DNA from: an uncultured Butyricicoccus sp.
GTDB lineage: Bacteria > Bacillota > Clostridia > Oscillospirales > Butyricicoccaceae
Direction: 5' to 3'
DNA: 50,855 bases
Assembly (NCBI GenBank): GCA_904420185.1
Contig: CAJFUJ010000031.1
Span: 1-50,855 of the forward strand
Shown here piece by piece: positions 30,434-38,801 of the stretch. Under the pieces are notes generated by a model, which was given only the letters and a program-made list of their open reading frames with translations, was not told where the DNA came from and did no database searches. Both the position numbers and the translations under genes were made by a program. Numbering within the stretch: the first letter of the stretch is position 1; each line of letters begins with the position of its first letter.

Positions 30434-32316
30434 ACCCAATCGATGTGCCGGCGTTTACCAGTCCCTTGGAGGGGTACAAGGTGTACGAGAAATTCCGCGG
30501 CATCGACCTGCTCACCGACGAAACCCAGATCGACGACAGCCGCAGCCCATGGGCGGTCAACCTGATCTCGGACGCGGGCGGCTACCCGGAAAAACGGCTG
30601 GGCTGGCGCACCATCCACACCTTTTCCTTGCAGGACGGCCAGACCCCGCGCGTCAATGGGGTGTGGCCGTTCACGCTGGAAGGCGTGGACCAGGTGATCG
30701 TCCATGTGGGCACCTGGCTGGTGCGCCTGGCCCTGGGAATGGAAATTTTGCTGCGATCCGGTTTGACCGATGCGCGCAGTACGGGTTTTTACTTTAACGG
30801 AGAATTGTGGATTCTCACCGGTGGGGAGTTTTTGCATTACGACGGTGATTTGGTTTACAACGTCGCCGACGAGGCATACATCCCGACCACCACCATCAGC
30901 GCCCAGCCGAACGGCGGCGGTACCAGCTATGAGGCGGTCAACCTGATGACCCCCCGGCGCAAAAATACCTTCATCCCCGACGGCCAGGCCACCGCCTTTA
31001 CCGTGGATACCCATGCCATCGACGCGGGCAGCACAGTGAAAGTCTGGAACAACGGTCAACAAATGGCCGACGGCTTCACCTTTGAGCCCACCACCGGCAA
31101 GGTGACGTTTTCCACACCGCCCGCCGCACCAGCTGCCGCCGGAACCGCAACATTAACCATCGAATTCCAAAAAACCACCGAGGGCGCGGCAGACAAAATC
31201 CAGAAATGCACCGTCTTTACCACCTTTGGGGTAAACAATTCGACGCGTGTGTTCCTGTCCGGCAACCCCGACCAGCCGGCTACCGAATGGTACTCCGGCC
31301 TGGGCGACGCCACCTACTGGCCGGACAACCAGAGCATTACAGTGGGCGCGCAGGATTTCGCAATCGTCGCCTATGCCAAATACCAGGGAGAACTGCTGGT
31401 GCTCAAAGAGGACAACCGCCAGGAAATTACCATTTGGCACCACACCGCCGAGCTCAGCGACACCGGCACGACCGTTTTCCCGCTGCGGGAGGGGTTGGGT
31501 GGATTGGGCGCGATTGGAAAATACACCGTGCAAACCCTGCTCGATGACCCCTTGTTCCTCACCCCGCGCGGGGTGTTCGCGCCTGTGACCAGCTATGCCT
31601 ATCCCAACGTGCAGCGGTCGCTGCAAGGGCGGTCCGACCGGATCAATCCGCGCCTGATTTTGGAGCCCGGCCTCTCCGAAGCAATTAGCACCGTGTGGAA
31701 TGGGTACTATATTTTAGCTGTGGGTGGCCATGCCTATGTGGCGGACAGCAACCAGGACCGCGATAAAAACGGATACGAATGGTACTATTGGGACAACATC
31801 CCGGCGCGCTGCCTGAATACCCGCGACGATGTGCTGTATTTTGGCACCGACGACGGCCGCCTGTGCCGCCTGAACAACGACCTGGTGGACGAGGACGGCG
31901 AGCGGTTGATGGCCGCTTACAACGATGACGGCGACCCCATCCAATGGGAGTGGCGGAGCAAATTGGATAGTTTGCGCTATCCCACCCGCTACAAAACCCT
32001 GCACAAACGGGGCAACGGCGTGCAGCTCAAAGCCTTCACCCGCTCGACCTGCGAGATCTGGCTGCGCACCGAAAAGGATTTCGGCCAAAAGGTGGATACC
32101 CCCGAAGCAGACGTGTTTTCCTTCCAGGATATTGATTTTGGCCGCTTCACCTTTTCCAGCTTGGATGTCCAGCAGATCCTGTTTAAGAAAAAGTTGAAAA
32201 AATTCTTGTTCATCCAAATTATCCTCAAAGGACAGAACGCAAACGAAGGGTTTGGACTGTATTCGGCTGCGCTGCACTACACCATCGGCAGCTATGCCAA
32301 GCGGAAAAAACGCTGA
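30430..32316 (+). CDS. Large structural protein, probable P22 gp10-like stabilisation/tail hub
   Basis: The 628-aa protein is rich in beta strands and aromatic residues. The segment VFLSGNPDQPATEWYSGLGD and the following WPDNQSITVG recur in podovirus-type packaged-DNA stabilisation proteins, which form a beta-propeller plug below the portal. The C-terminus is basic (KRKKR). The start overlaps the adaptor stop by 4 nt. With no tail tube or tape measure nearby, a short-tail plug is the best guess, made from motif memory and context. Confidence 0.6.
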   Translation: MNPIDVPAFTSPLEGYKVYEKFRGIDLLTDETQIDDSRSPWAVNLISDAGGYPEKRLGWRTIHTFSLQDGQTPRVNGVWPFTLEGVDQVIVHVGTWLVRLALGMEILLRSGLTDARSTGFYFNGELWILTGGEFLHYDGDLVYNVADEAYIPTTTISAQPNGGGTSYEAVNLMTPRRKNTFIPDGQATAFTVDTHAIDAGSTVKVWNNGQQMADGFTFEPTTGKVTFSTPPAAPAAAGTATLTIEFQKTTEGAADKIQKCTVFTTFGVNNSTRVFLSGNPDQPATEWYSGLGDATYWPDNQSITVGAQDFAIVAYAKYQGELLVLKEDNRQEITIWHHTAELSDTGTTVFPLREGLGGLGAIGKYTVQTLLDDPLFLTPRGVFAPVTSYAYPNVQRSLQGRSDRINPRLILEPGLSEAISTVWNGYYILAVGGHAYVADSNQDRDKNGYEWYYWDNIPARCLNTRDDVLYFGTDDGRLCRLNNDLVDEDGERLMAAYNDDGDPIQWEWRSKLDSLRYPTRYKTLHKRGNGVQLKAFTRSTCEIWLRTEKDFGQKVDTPEADVFSFQDIDFGRFTFSSLDVQQILFKKKLKKFLFIQIILKGQNANEGFGLYSAALHYTIGSYAKRKKR

Positions 32317-32370
32317 TGAAAATAACAAATTCACGATATGATTGCAAGGATTGCGAAAGGGGTGTATACC

Positions 32371-34335
32371 ATGTCCTTACAGGACCGCAAGCTGGATACC
32401 TGGACCCAGCCGGTTTCCAGCTTGGACGACAAGCCGCAGCTTTCCGCCGCCGCGCTCAAGGCCGCGTTTGACAGCAACGCCAACGAGCTGAGGCCCGCCC
32501 TCAACGGCGTGATCGACGACCTGACCGGCGCGGGCGGGGCGGGACAGATCGGCGTGACCGCCATTGAGGGCGTGGCCGGGACGAATGTGCAGGCCGCGCT
32601 CGAAGCGCTGAAGGCGCTGCTCGACCTGTGCGAAACCGCCAGCGGGGCAGATGAAAAGTTATCTGCCAAGGCCGACAAAACCACGACCGACAAATTGGTC
32701 AAGACCATCACGTGTAATGCAGATACTGGGGTATTTACCATCCAGACCGACGACGGGACCACGACAACCATCGACACGCTGCTCGAAAAAATCCCAGTTA
32801 GCTGCTACCTGGATGACCAGGAATTTGTACTTGTGCTCGACGACGGCACCGAACAACGGGCCGACCTCTCCGCCTTTTTGACCCAGACCGAATTTGCAGA
32901 CTCGGCAACCATCGACTTTTCTGCGTCCGGCAATTCGGTGACGGCAACCATCAAAAATGGAAGTGTTACCCTGGCTATGCTGGAGAGCACCGTACAGTCT
33001 ACGATCCAATCTGCAGCCAGCGCGGCCCAGACCGCGGCGGCGGGTGCGGCGTCCAGCGCGAGCAATGCCGCAGAGTATGCCACCGCCGCATCGGGCGCGG
33101 CGAGCACGGCCACGAGCGCGGCCAGCCAGGCAGGGGCCAACAAAACGACTGCACAAAGTTGGGCGGTGGGCGGCACCGGTTCGCGCACCGGCGAGGATAC
33201 CGACAACGCCCAATATTACGCCCAGCAGGCCGCTTCCAGCGCGAGCGCGGCGGCGGGCAGCGTCACCCAAGCCAGCGGGTTTGCCGCCCAGGCGCAGGCC
33301 CAGGCCACCGCGGCGGCCAGCAGCGCCAGCACCGCGGCCGGTGCGGCGAACACGGCAGCCTCCGACGCGGCCGCAGCTGCGGCAACCGATGCAGCGGCTG
33401 CGGTCGCCACCCAGCTGGCGGGATATGTAACCGACGCCGAGGACGCGGCCGGGCGGGCCGAACAGGCCGCCGAGGACGCCGAAGCCATCGCCACCGGCGA
33501 CTTCATCCCGAACAGCCAGAAGGGCGCGAACGGCGGCGTGGCCACCCTGGACAACACCGGCAAGGTGCCATCGGCTCAGCTGCCCAGTATGGCGTATATT
33601 CCTACGAGCCAGAAGGGCGCGGCAAACGGCGTCGCCGGGCTGGACGGGAACGGCAAGGTGCCGGATGCACAGCTGCCTGCCTACATCCCGGCCAGCCAAA
33701 AGGGCGCCGCCGAGGGCGTGGCCAGCCTGGACAGCGATGGAAAAGTAACCGCGGCCCAGCTGCCCAGTATGGATTATATTCCGACGAGCCAGAAGGGTGC
33801 AGCCAGCGGCGTGGCCGGGCTGGACGCCATGGGCAAGGTGCCGGACAGCCAGCTGCCCGCCTACATCCCGGCCGGACAAAAGGGCGCCGCCGGCGGGGTG
33901 GCCAGCTTGGACGATACCGGTAAGGTGCTTGCCGCCCAGCTGCCCAGCATGGATTACATCCCCGCCAGCCAAAAGGGGGCGGCCAGCGGGGTGGCCACCT
34001 TGGACAGCGCTGGAAAAGTGCCGTCCGCCCAGCTGCCCAGTATGGAGTATATTCCAACCGCCCAAAAGGGCGTGGCAAACGGCGTGGCCAGCCTGGACGA
34101 TACCGGTAAGGTGCCTGCCGCCCAGCTGCCGGACATGAACTTCCTGCCGCTTTCGGGCGGGACCCTCACCGGAAATTTGGCTATGAGCAGCTGCAAAATT
34201 ACGGGTTTGGGGACGCCCACCGCCGACGCCGACGCCGCTACCAAGGCCTATGTGGACAGCCTGGCCGTCGATGTGGACGGCCTGGTGGGTGACATAGGCA
34301 GCCTGCTCGACGCGATCAGCGGGGAGGTGGTCTGA
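32371..34335 (+). CDS. Tail fibre with tandem repeats
   Basis: The 654-aa protein starts MSLQDRKLDTW (GAAAGGGG upstream; a longer frame is discounted). Order of parts: an N-terminal attachment region to about 200, an Ala/Ser-rich coiled coil at about 210-375 with QSWAVGGTGSR inside it, seven tandem repeats of 29 or 31 residues at about 378-590, then a TGNLAMSSCKITGLGTPTADADAATKAYVD tip typical of phage fibres. The repeats carry the pattern GVAxLDxxGKVPxxQLP. It likely binds the host surface. Confidence 0.85.
   Translation: MSLQDRKLDTWTQPVSSLDDKPQLSAAALKAAFDSNANELRPALNGVIDDLTGAGGAGQIGVTAIEGVAGTNVQAALEALKALLDLCETASGADEKLSAKADKTTTDKLVKTITCNADTGVFTIQTDDGTTTTIDTLLEKIPVSCYLDDQEFVLVLDDGTEQRADLSAFLTQTEFADSATIDFSASGNSVTATIKNGSVTLAMLESTVQSTIQSAASAAQTAAAGAASSASNAAEYATAASGAASTATSAASQAGANKTTAQSWAVGGTGSRTGEDTDNAQYYAQQAASSASAAAGSVTQASGFAAQAQAQATAAASSASTAAGAANTAASDAAAAAATDAAAAVATQLAGYVTDAEDAAGRAEQAAEDAEAIATGDFIPNSQKGANGGVATLDNTGKVPSAQLPSMAYIPTSQKGAANGVAGLDGNGKVPDAQLPAYIPASQKGAAEGVASLDSDGKVTAAQLPSMDYIPTSQKGAASGVAGLDAMGKVPDSQLPAYIPAGQKGAAGGVASLDDTGKVLAAQLPSMDYIPASQKGAASGVATLDSAGKVPSAQLPSMEYIPTAQKGVANGVASLDDTGKVPAAQLPDMNFLPLSGGTLTGNLAMSSCKITGLGTPTADADAATKAYVDSLAVDVDGLVGDIGSLLDAISGEVV
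33502..34140 (+). repeat. Seven tandem coding repeats in the tail fibre gene
   Basis: Seven units of 93, 87, 93, 87, 93, 93 and 93 nt encode YIPxSQKGAxxGVAxLD segments. The 29- and 31-residue forms alternate at the start, which suggests duplication of a two-unit block. They add up exactly to 639 nt. Length change by recombination is likely in this gene. Confidence 0.9.
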
Positions 34336-34336
34336 T

Positions 34337-34813
34337 ATGGCGATGTACCGGCTTTTTACCCCAAAGGAAAAACCGGAGAACCCCACCTCCATGCAGATCC
34401 TGTTCTCGGCCACCGGCGACGGCGGCGGTACCGCGATGTATGTGCCGGGTTATACCGGCTCACTCGCTGCCATGGTCGTGCAGACCGCTGCTGGTGGGAT
34501 GTGGACCTTCTTCTTCGACGCCGGGCAGTCGTCCGGCGGCCAGCAGATCACCCCTGGTTGGTATGTCGAACAGAGCAGCGCTACCTTTACCCCGGTCCAG
34601 CCGCCCACCATCCGCCTGGCCGACACCGTCGTGGACGGCGCGGCAACCGCGACCGATTACTTCAAAGATTTGCTGCTCGTTGAGGGTACGACTGCTTGTA
34701 AATTGGCGTTTTTGGAGGAGACCAAGTGGTACTTCCGCCGCAAAATCGAGGACGCAGGCGGCACCATTGCCGAGAATGCCACCTTCCGCGATTACGCCGA
34801 CCAGATCGGGTAA
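34337..34813 (+). CDS. Small fibre-associated protein of unknown function
   Basis: The 158-aa product begins MAMYRLFTPKEK and has GGGGAGG upstream. It has a Gly/Thr-rich middle (FSATGDGGGTAMYVPGY) and ends in an acidic helix. It starts 1 nt after the fibre stop, so translation is coupled. It may be a fibre tip, baseplate or chaperone protein. I do not recognise a family. Confidence 0.6.
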   Translation: MAMYRLFTPKEKPENPTSMQILFSATGDGGGTAMYVPGYTGSLAAMVVQTAAGGMWTFFFDAGQSSGGQQITPGWYVEQSSATFTPVQPPTIRLADTVVDGAATATDYFKDLLLVEGTTACKLAFLEETKWYFRRKIEDAGGTIAENATFRDYADQIG

Positions 34814-34867
34814 AACACCCGCAACGGCTGGCGTGCATCCGACAAAAGAACCGAAAGGGGGGACAAC

Positions 34868-35347
34868 ATGGAATCCATTTTTTCCGCGTTTTCAGAAAAA
34901 GCCAACCTGCTCTGGGGCGGCATCCTCACCACACTCACCGCCCTGCTGGGCGACAAGTGGTATTTATTCGGGTTTTTCCTGTTCCTGAACATCATCGACC
35001 TGGTCTATGGCTGGCTGAAGGGCTGGCAGAATGGCGGCATTTCCAGCGCCAAAGGCGCGCGCGGCGTGCTCAAAAAGGTCAGCTATTGGGTGGTCGTCGC
35101 GCTGGCGTTCACCGCAGCCGGCATTTTGCAGAGCCTGGGCGGGGAATTGGGCATCGACCTGGGCTTTTTGCGGCTGCTCGGCTGGTTTACGCTGGCCGTG
35201 TACATCCTGAACGAGCTGACCAGCATTGTCGAAAATTTGATTTTATTGGGCGTCTCTGTCCCGGATATCCTGGTGCGCGGCCTGCAAGTTGCGCACAAAA
35301 TCGTCGATGACACCGGGGACAAAACCATTCCGCCCCAAGAAAAGTAA
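34868..35347 (+). CDS. Phage holin
   Basis: The 159-aa membrane protein has three hydrophobic segments at about 38-57, 73-90 and 100-128, with IIDLVYGWLKGWQNGGISSAKG in the first loop. This matches the holin group found in clostridial phages and the toxin-secretion loci of Clostridium. AAAGGGGGG precedes the ATG. It should form the lesion that lets the amidase encoded 1.3 kb downstream reach the wall. Confidence 0.88.
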   Translation: MESIFSAFSEKANLLWGGILTTLTALLGDKWYLFGFFLFLNIIDLVYGWLKGWQNGGISSAKGARGVLKKVSYWVVVALAFTAAGILQSLGGELGIDLGFLRLLGWFTLAVYILNELTSIVENLILLGVSVPDILVRGLQVAHKIVDDTGDKTIPPQEK

Positions 35348-35396
35348 CAAACCAAACCGCTCAAACCGGGCGGCAACCAAAAGGAGGAAATCAACC

Positions 35397-36617
35397 ATGG
35401 CACTTGGATTTGCAGGCCTGGCAGGCGCAATCAGCGCTGCCGCCGCCGCGGCTGCCAATGTGAAGAAAAACAACAACACATCTGGCACCCGCCGGCCGTC
35501 GGGCAGTTCGTCCAAAACCTATACCTACACCGACTCGGACGGCCGTACCCACACAACCACCGAACAAACCGACTGGGCTGCCAAATACTACGACGCGATC
35601 GGCACCGGCGACCTGGCTTCCGCCCAGGCCGCCCTGGATCTGCGCGCCCAAAAGATGGGCGGCGATACCGATTCCTGGCAGGACTGGGCGTCCGGCTACC
35701 TGTCCAGCTACCAGCAGAACTTGCGCCGTCCGGCCCAGCAGGTGGCTGAGGCCTATGCCGACCGCACAAACCAATATCTGCAAGCCTACACCGCCCAGCA
35801 GCAGGCCCTGCGCGCCGAACAGCAGGCCAAAGTGGACGCCAACATCGCCGAGCTGAACGCCCAAAAACCCAAGGTGCAGCAGGCCGGCGCCCAGGCCAAC
35901 CAGGCCGCCCAGCAAAATTACATGAACGTACTAAACCCCAACGGCGCCAATGCCGAGCAGCTGGCCGCCCTGGGCCTGACCGAGTCCGGCCTTTCGGAAA
36001 CCGCGGCCATTTCGGCAAACAACGCCTACACCCAGGCGGTCAACGCCAACGAGCAAAACGTCGCCAACCAGCTGGCCGCCATCGACCTGGCCATCACCCA
36101 GGCCCAGCTTTCGGGCGATCTTGCCACCGCCCAGCAGCTGCAAAGCTACTACAACACCGTGCTGAACGCCGGGCTGCAACAGGCCCAAACCCTGGCCAAT
36201 CTCGGCCAATGGGGGGTGGAAAATATGCAAAACCAGGTCCAGCAGGGGGTGGACAATGCCTTCACCCAGGCCGGCCTGACCGGCGAACTGTACGGCCAGC
36301 CCACCATGGCCGGCCAGCAGCTGTCCTACACCATCGAGGGCATGGACCTGGAAAACCAGCTCCAGCAGTACGCCCTGCTCTTGCAGCGGACCTACGGCAT
36401 GGACCAGGCCGCCGCCGAACTGCGCGCACTGCAATTGGCCAACGAAAGCGCGGCCATGGGGATGCAAACCCAGCTGCTCGAAAACGAGTACCAGAAGCTG
36501 TACAACCAGTACCAGCAAATTGTCAACCAGGGCGCCCAGATCGCAAACCAAGGCGCGCTCCTGGAAAACCAGCACCAGCAGATTGTCAACAACCGCCTAT
36601 TCTATGGCCTGGACTGA
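35397..36617 (+). CDS. Gln/Ala-rich coiled-coil protein, candidate internal/ejection protein
   Basis: The 406-aa protein starts MALGFAGLAGAI with AAAGGAGG upstream. After a hydrophobic Ala-rich N-terminus and a Ser/Thr linker comes a long helical region very rich in Gln, Asn and Ala (QQQALRAEQQAK, YQKLYNQYQQIVNQGAQIANQ). Residues about 62-90 read AAKYYDAIGTGDLASAQAALD, a short helical-hairpin pattern. It lies between holin and amidase, an odd place for a structural gene. The composition suggests a podovirus ejection or core protein; this is a guess. Confidence 0.55.
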   Translation: MALGFAGLAGAISAAAAAAANVKKNNNTSGTRRPSGSSSKTYTYTDSDGRTHTTTEQTDWAAKYYDAIGTGDLASAQAALDLRAQKMGGDTDSWQDWASGYLSSYQQNLRRPAQQVAEAYADRTNQYLQAYTAQQQALRAEQQAKVDANIAELNAQKPKVQQAGAQANQAAQQNYMNVLNPNGANAEQLAALGLTESGLSETAAISANNAYTQAVNANEQNVANQLAAIDLAITQAQLSGDLATAQQLQSYYNTVLNAGLQQAQTLANLGQWGVENMQNQVQQGVDNAFTQAGLTGELYGQPTMAGQQLSYTIEGMDLENQLQQYALLLQRTYGMDQAAAELRALQLANESAAMGMQTQLLENEYQKLYNQYQQIVNQGAQIANQGALLENQHQQIVNNRLFYGLD

Positions 36618-36662
36618 TGCCGCCAAGCGGCCTGAGGCCAACCGAAAGGAGATCCCCACCAT

Positions 36663-37337
36663 ATGGAAATCCATACCAAGCAATGCAACCCGGCCAATTA
36701 CGGCGGCGCGCGCGGCCAGACCGACTATATCGTGGTCCACTATACCGCCAACCAGGGCGATACCGCCCAAAACAATGCCGCCTATTTCGCGCGCGAAACC
36801 GTGCAGGCCAGCGCCCATTATTTTGTCGATGAGGACCAAATCTGGTCGAGCGTGCCCGAACAATCGATCGCCTGGCACTGCGGCGCCAAGACCTATTGGC
36901 ATCCGCACTGCCGCAACGCCAACTCGCTGGGCGTGGAGCTGTGCATGACCGGCCCAGGCAACGTGCTGCGGCGGGGCAGCATCGAACGCGGCGCCCAGCT
37001 GGTGCGCGCGCTCATGCAACAATACGGCATCCCGCCGGAAAACGTGCTGCGCCACTACGACGTGACCGGCAAACATTGCCCGGCCCCGTTTGTCGAGCAG
37101 CCCGCCCTTTGGACCGACTTCAAAGCTGCGCTCTGCGCACAAGACCCCGAACAGATGGAGGACGAACAAATGAAAATTTACAACTATGTGCAGGATATGC
37201 CCGGCTGGGCCCAGCAGGCTGCCACCAAGGCCATCCAAAAGGGCGTGCTGGCCATGGATGAAACCGGCGCGGTGTCGGTTTATGCGTGCAATTTGCAGCC
37301 GCTGGTCTGGCTGGAGCGCACCGGCGCGCTCGACTAG
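36663..37337 (+). CDS. N-acetylmuramoyl-L-alanine amidase (endolysin)
   Basis: The 224-aa lysin has an amidase_2 domain at about 1-155. Zinc ligands are His26 in VVHYTAN, His130 in RHYDVTGK and Cys138 in the HCP motif. Residues about 168-224 form a small C-terminal module (DMPGWAQQAATKAIQKG) shared with other clostridial lysins, probably for wall binding. AAAGGAGATC precedes the ATG. It is the last gene of the virion operon and is followed by a terminator. Confidence 0.92.
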   Translation: MEIHTKQCNPANYGGARGQTDYIVVHYTANQGDTAQNNAAYFARETVQASAHYFVDEDQIWSSVPEQSIAWHCGAKTYWHPHCRNANSLGVELCMTGPGNVLRRGSIERGAQLVRALMQQYGIPPENVLRHYDVTGKHCPAPFVEQPALWTDFKAALCAQDPEQMEDEQMKIYNYVQDMPGWAQQAATKAIQKGVLAMDETGAVSVYACNLQPLVWLERTGALD

Positions 37338-37344
37338 CGCAAAA

Positions 37345-37380
37345 AAAAGCCCAGGCGGGCCAAAACCAGCCTGGGCTTTT
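37345..37380. terminator. Bidirectional terminator at the right end of the phage-like genes
   Basis: A 12-bp stem pairs 37345-37356 with 37369-37380, with T-runs on both strands. It closes the virion operon and the leftward mgsA transcript. Confidence 0.9.
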
Positions 37381-37433
37381 TCGTGTCAGATCGAAGGGGC
37401 TGCGCATCCTGCCGCATCCGGGAGGGTGCGGGG

Positions 37434-37841
37434 TCAATGGCCCTTGGGGTTGACGATATTGCGCCAATCCAGATCGCCGCGGTCCAAGCCGAGGATGAGC
37501 ATTTCAGCGGTGGCGGCGTTGGTTGCAATCGGGATGTTGTGCATATCGCACAGGCGGGCCAGCGCATGGATATCGGGTTCGTACTCGCTGTTGGACATGG
37601 GGTCGCGGAAGAACAAAACCAGATCGATCTCGTTGTAGGCCACGCGGGCCGAGATCTGTTCTTCGCCGCCCTGCATCCCTGCCAGGTATTTCTCTATTTT
37701 CAGTCCGGTCGCCTCGGACACGAACTTGCCGGTCGTACCGGTGGCGCACAGGTTGTGTTTGGCCAAGATGCCGCAATACGCCATGCAAAACTGGACCATC
37801 AGCTCTTTCTTCCGGTCGTGCGCAATGAGCGCGATGTTCAT
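37434..37841 (-). CDS. mgsA: Methylglyoxal synthase
   Basis: The 135-aa enzyme converts dihydroxyacetone phosphate to methylglyoxal, a bypass of lower glycolysis. IALIAHDRKK, CATGTTG, GGEEQISARV and FFRDPM (with the catalytic Asp) are typical. AAAGGAG precedes the ATG. It lies 24 nt after the minD-like gene and shares its transcript, as in many Clostridia. Confidence 0.96.
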   Translation of the reverse strand: MNIALIAHDRKKELMVQFCMAYCGILAKHNLCATGTTGKFVSEATGLKIEKYLAGMQGGEEQISARVAYNEIDLVLFFRDPMSNSEYEPDIHALARLCDMHNIPIATNAATAEMLILGLDRGDLDWRNIVNPKGH

Positions 37842-37865
37842 AAATGAACGCTCCTTTCCTGTCGA

Positions 37866-38606
37866 TTAAAGCCGCATCACGGGCAGACGGATGCCGTCCA
37901 ACCGCTGGGCAATATTGCGAAACGCGGTTGCTGCGCCGCCGCGTTTGAGATGCAGCAGGTCTTTGCCGCTGCTGCCGCAGGCGATGACGGCCTCATCCTC
38001 GGGGACCACGCCCAAAAGCGGCAGGCCCACCAAATCCATCACGTCATCGATATTGCCCATCACGCCGTGGCGGATGAGCCCAGGCCGCACGCGGTTGACC
38101 ACCATGCGCAGCCGGATGATATTCTCCTGCTCCAGCACGCGCGCCATGCGCTCGGCGCCGCGCACGCTGGCCTGGTCGGGCATGGCGACCACCAGCCCCT
38201 GTGTGGCCGCTTTGGCAAAAAGCCCGATTTCGGGCGCAAGGCCAGCCGGGCCGTCGATCAGCACATAATCAAAGCCCAGCTGTTCGGCCGCCGCCATCAG
38301 ACCGCAGATCTGGCTGTCTGCAAGGCGCGGCAAAATGCCGGGTGCAGTTAAAAGGTGCAGCCCCGGGTAGGTGGGGTGGGCCACAGCGGCCCGCTCCAGC
38401 GGGGCCATCCCTTGCGCGACATCGGCAAAGCTGAATACAATCGAATCGCTGAGGCCGAGGACAATATCCAGGTTGCGCAGGCCGCTGTCTGCATCGATTG
38501 CCAAAACTTTATGCCCACGCTCAGCCAAGGCGGCGGCGACGTTTGCCGTCAGCGAGGTTTTGCCTGTGCCGCCCTTGCCCGAAGCAATGAGGATTACTTT
38601 GAACAT
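37866..38606 (-). CDS. minD: MinD-like septum-site ATPase, lacking the C-terminal membrane helix
   Basis: The 246-aa ParA-type ATPase has the deviant Walker A SGKGGTGKTS at the N-terminus and DADSGLRNLD, the MinD-specific switch motif. It ends at AFRNIAQRLDGIRLPVMRL. Typical MinD proteins continue with a short amphipathic helix (a pattern like GFLKRLFG) that binds membrane, and this tail is absent. GTG at 38615 is an alternative start, but MFKVILIASGKGG fits the family better. No minC or minE lies next to it. The membrane cycle of MinD may therefore differ here. Confidence 0.85.
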   Translation of the reverse strand: MFKVILIASGKGGTGKTSLTANVAAALAERGHKVLAIDADSGLRNLDIVLGLSDSIVFSFADVAQGMAPLERAAVAHPTYPGLHLLTAPGILPRLADSQICGLMAAAEQLGFDYVLIDGPAGLAPEIGLFAKAATQGLVVAMPDQASVRGAERMARVLEQENIIRLRMVVNRVRPGLIRHGVMGNIDDVMDLVGLPLLGVVPEDEAVIACGSSGKDLLHLKRGGAATAFRNIAQRLDGIRLPVMRL

Positions 38607-38634
38607 ATTCGCCACTCAACTCCAGCTTATTTTT

Positions 38635-38663
38635 AGTATAATACATTGCCTGATAGAATTCAA
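38635..38663 (-). promoter_or_regulatory. Promoter of minD-mgsA
   Basis: On the - strand TTGAAT (38663-38658), a 17-nt spacer and TATACT (38640-38635). The region upstream (38664-38758) is AT-rich and non-coding. Transcription should start near 38628. Confidence 0.8.
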
Positions 38664-38758
38664 GCGATTTTGCAGAATTTTTCGAAAAAATTTTTCGATT
38701 TTTGTCTGTATTGCACAAGTAAATTTTTTGTTAAATTTCTCAAAGCAACCGGAAGGGG

Positions 38759-38792
38759 AAAAAGGGTGGGCGCAGCGCAGGCGGCTGCGCCC
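38759..38792 (-). terminator. Terminator after the PBP2 gene
   Basis: On the - strand GGGCGCAG (38792-38785) pairs with CTGCGCCC (38775-38768). ACCC and a T5 run (38763-38759) follow. It separates the maf-mre-PBP2 operon from minD. Confidence 0.8.
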
Positions 38793-38801
38793 AACATGCG
38801 G

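Noticed and set aside
33502-34140. Regular repeats that might suggest a CRISPR array
   Set aside because: They are in-frame coding repeats of 87-93 nt without unique spacers, inside a tail fibre gene.
32659-34413. 584-codon open frame on the - strand
   Set aside because: Antisense to the tail fibre; its repeats are the mirror of the fibre repeats.
37385-37433. Right attachment site of a prophage
   Set aside because: No direct repeat matching the 23.1-23.8 kb spacer was found by eye, and no integrase or tRNA target is nearby.
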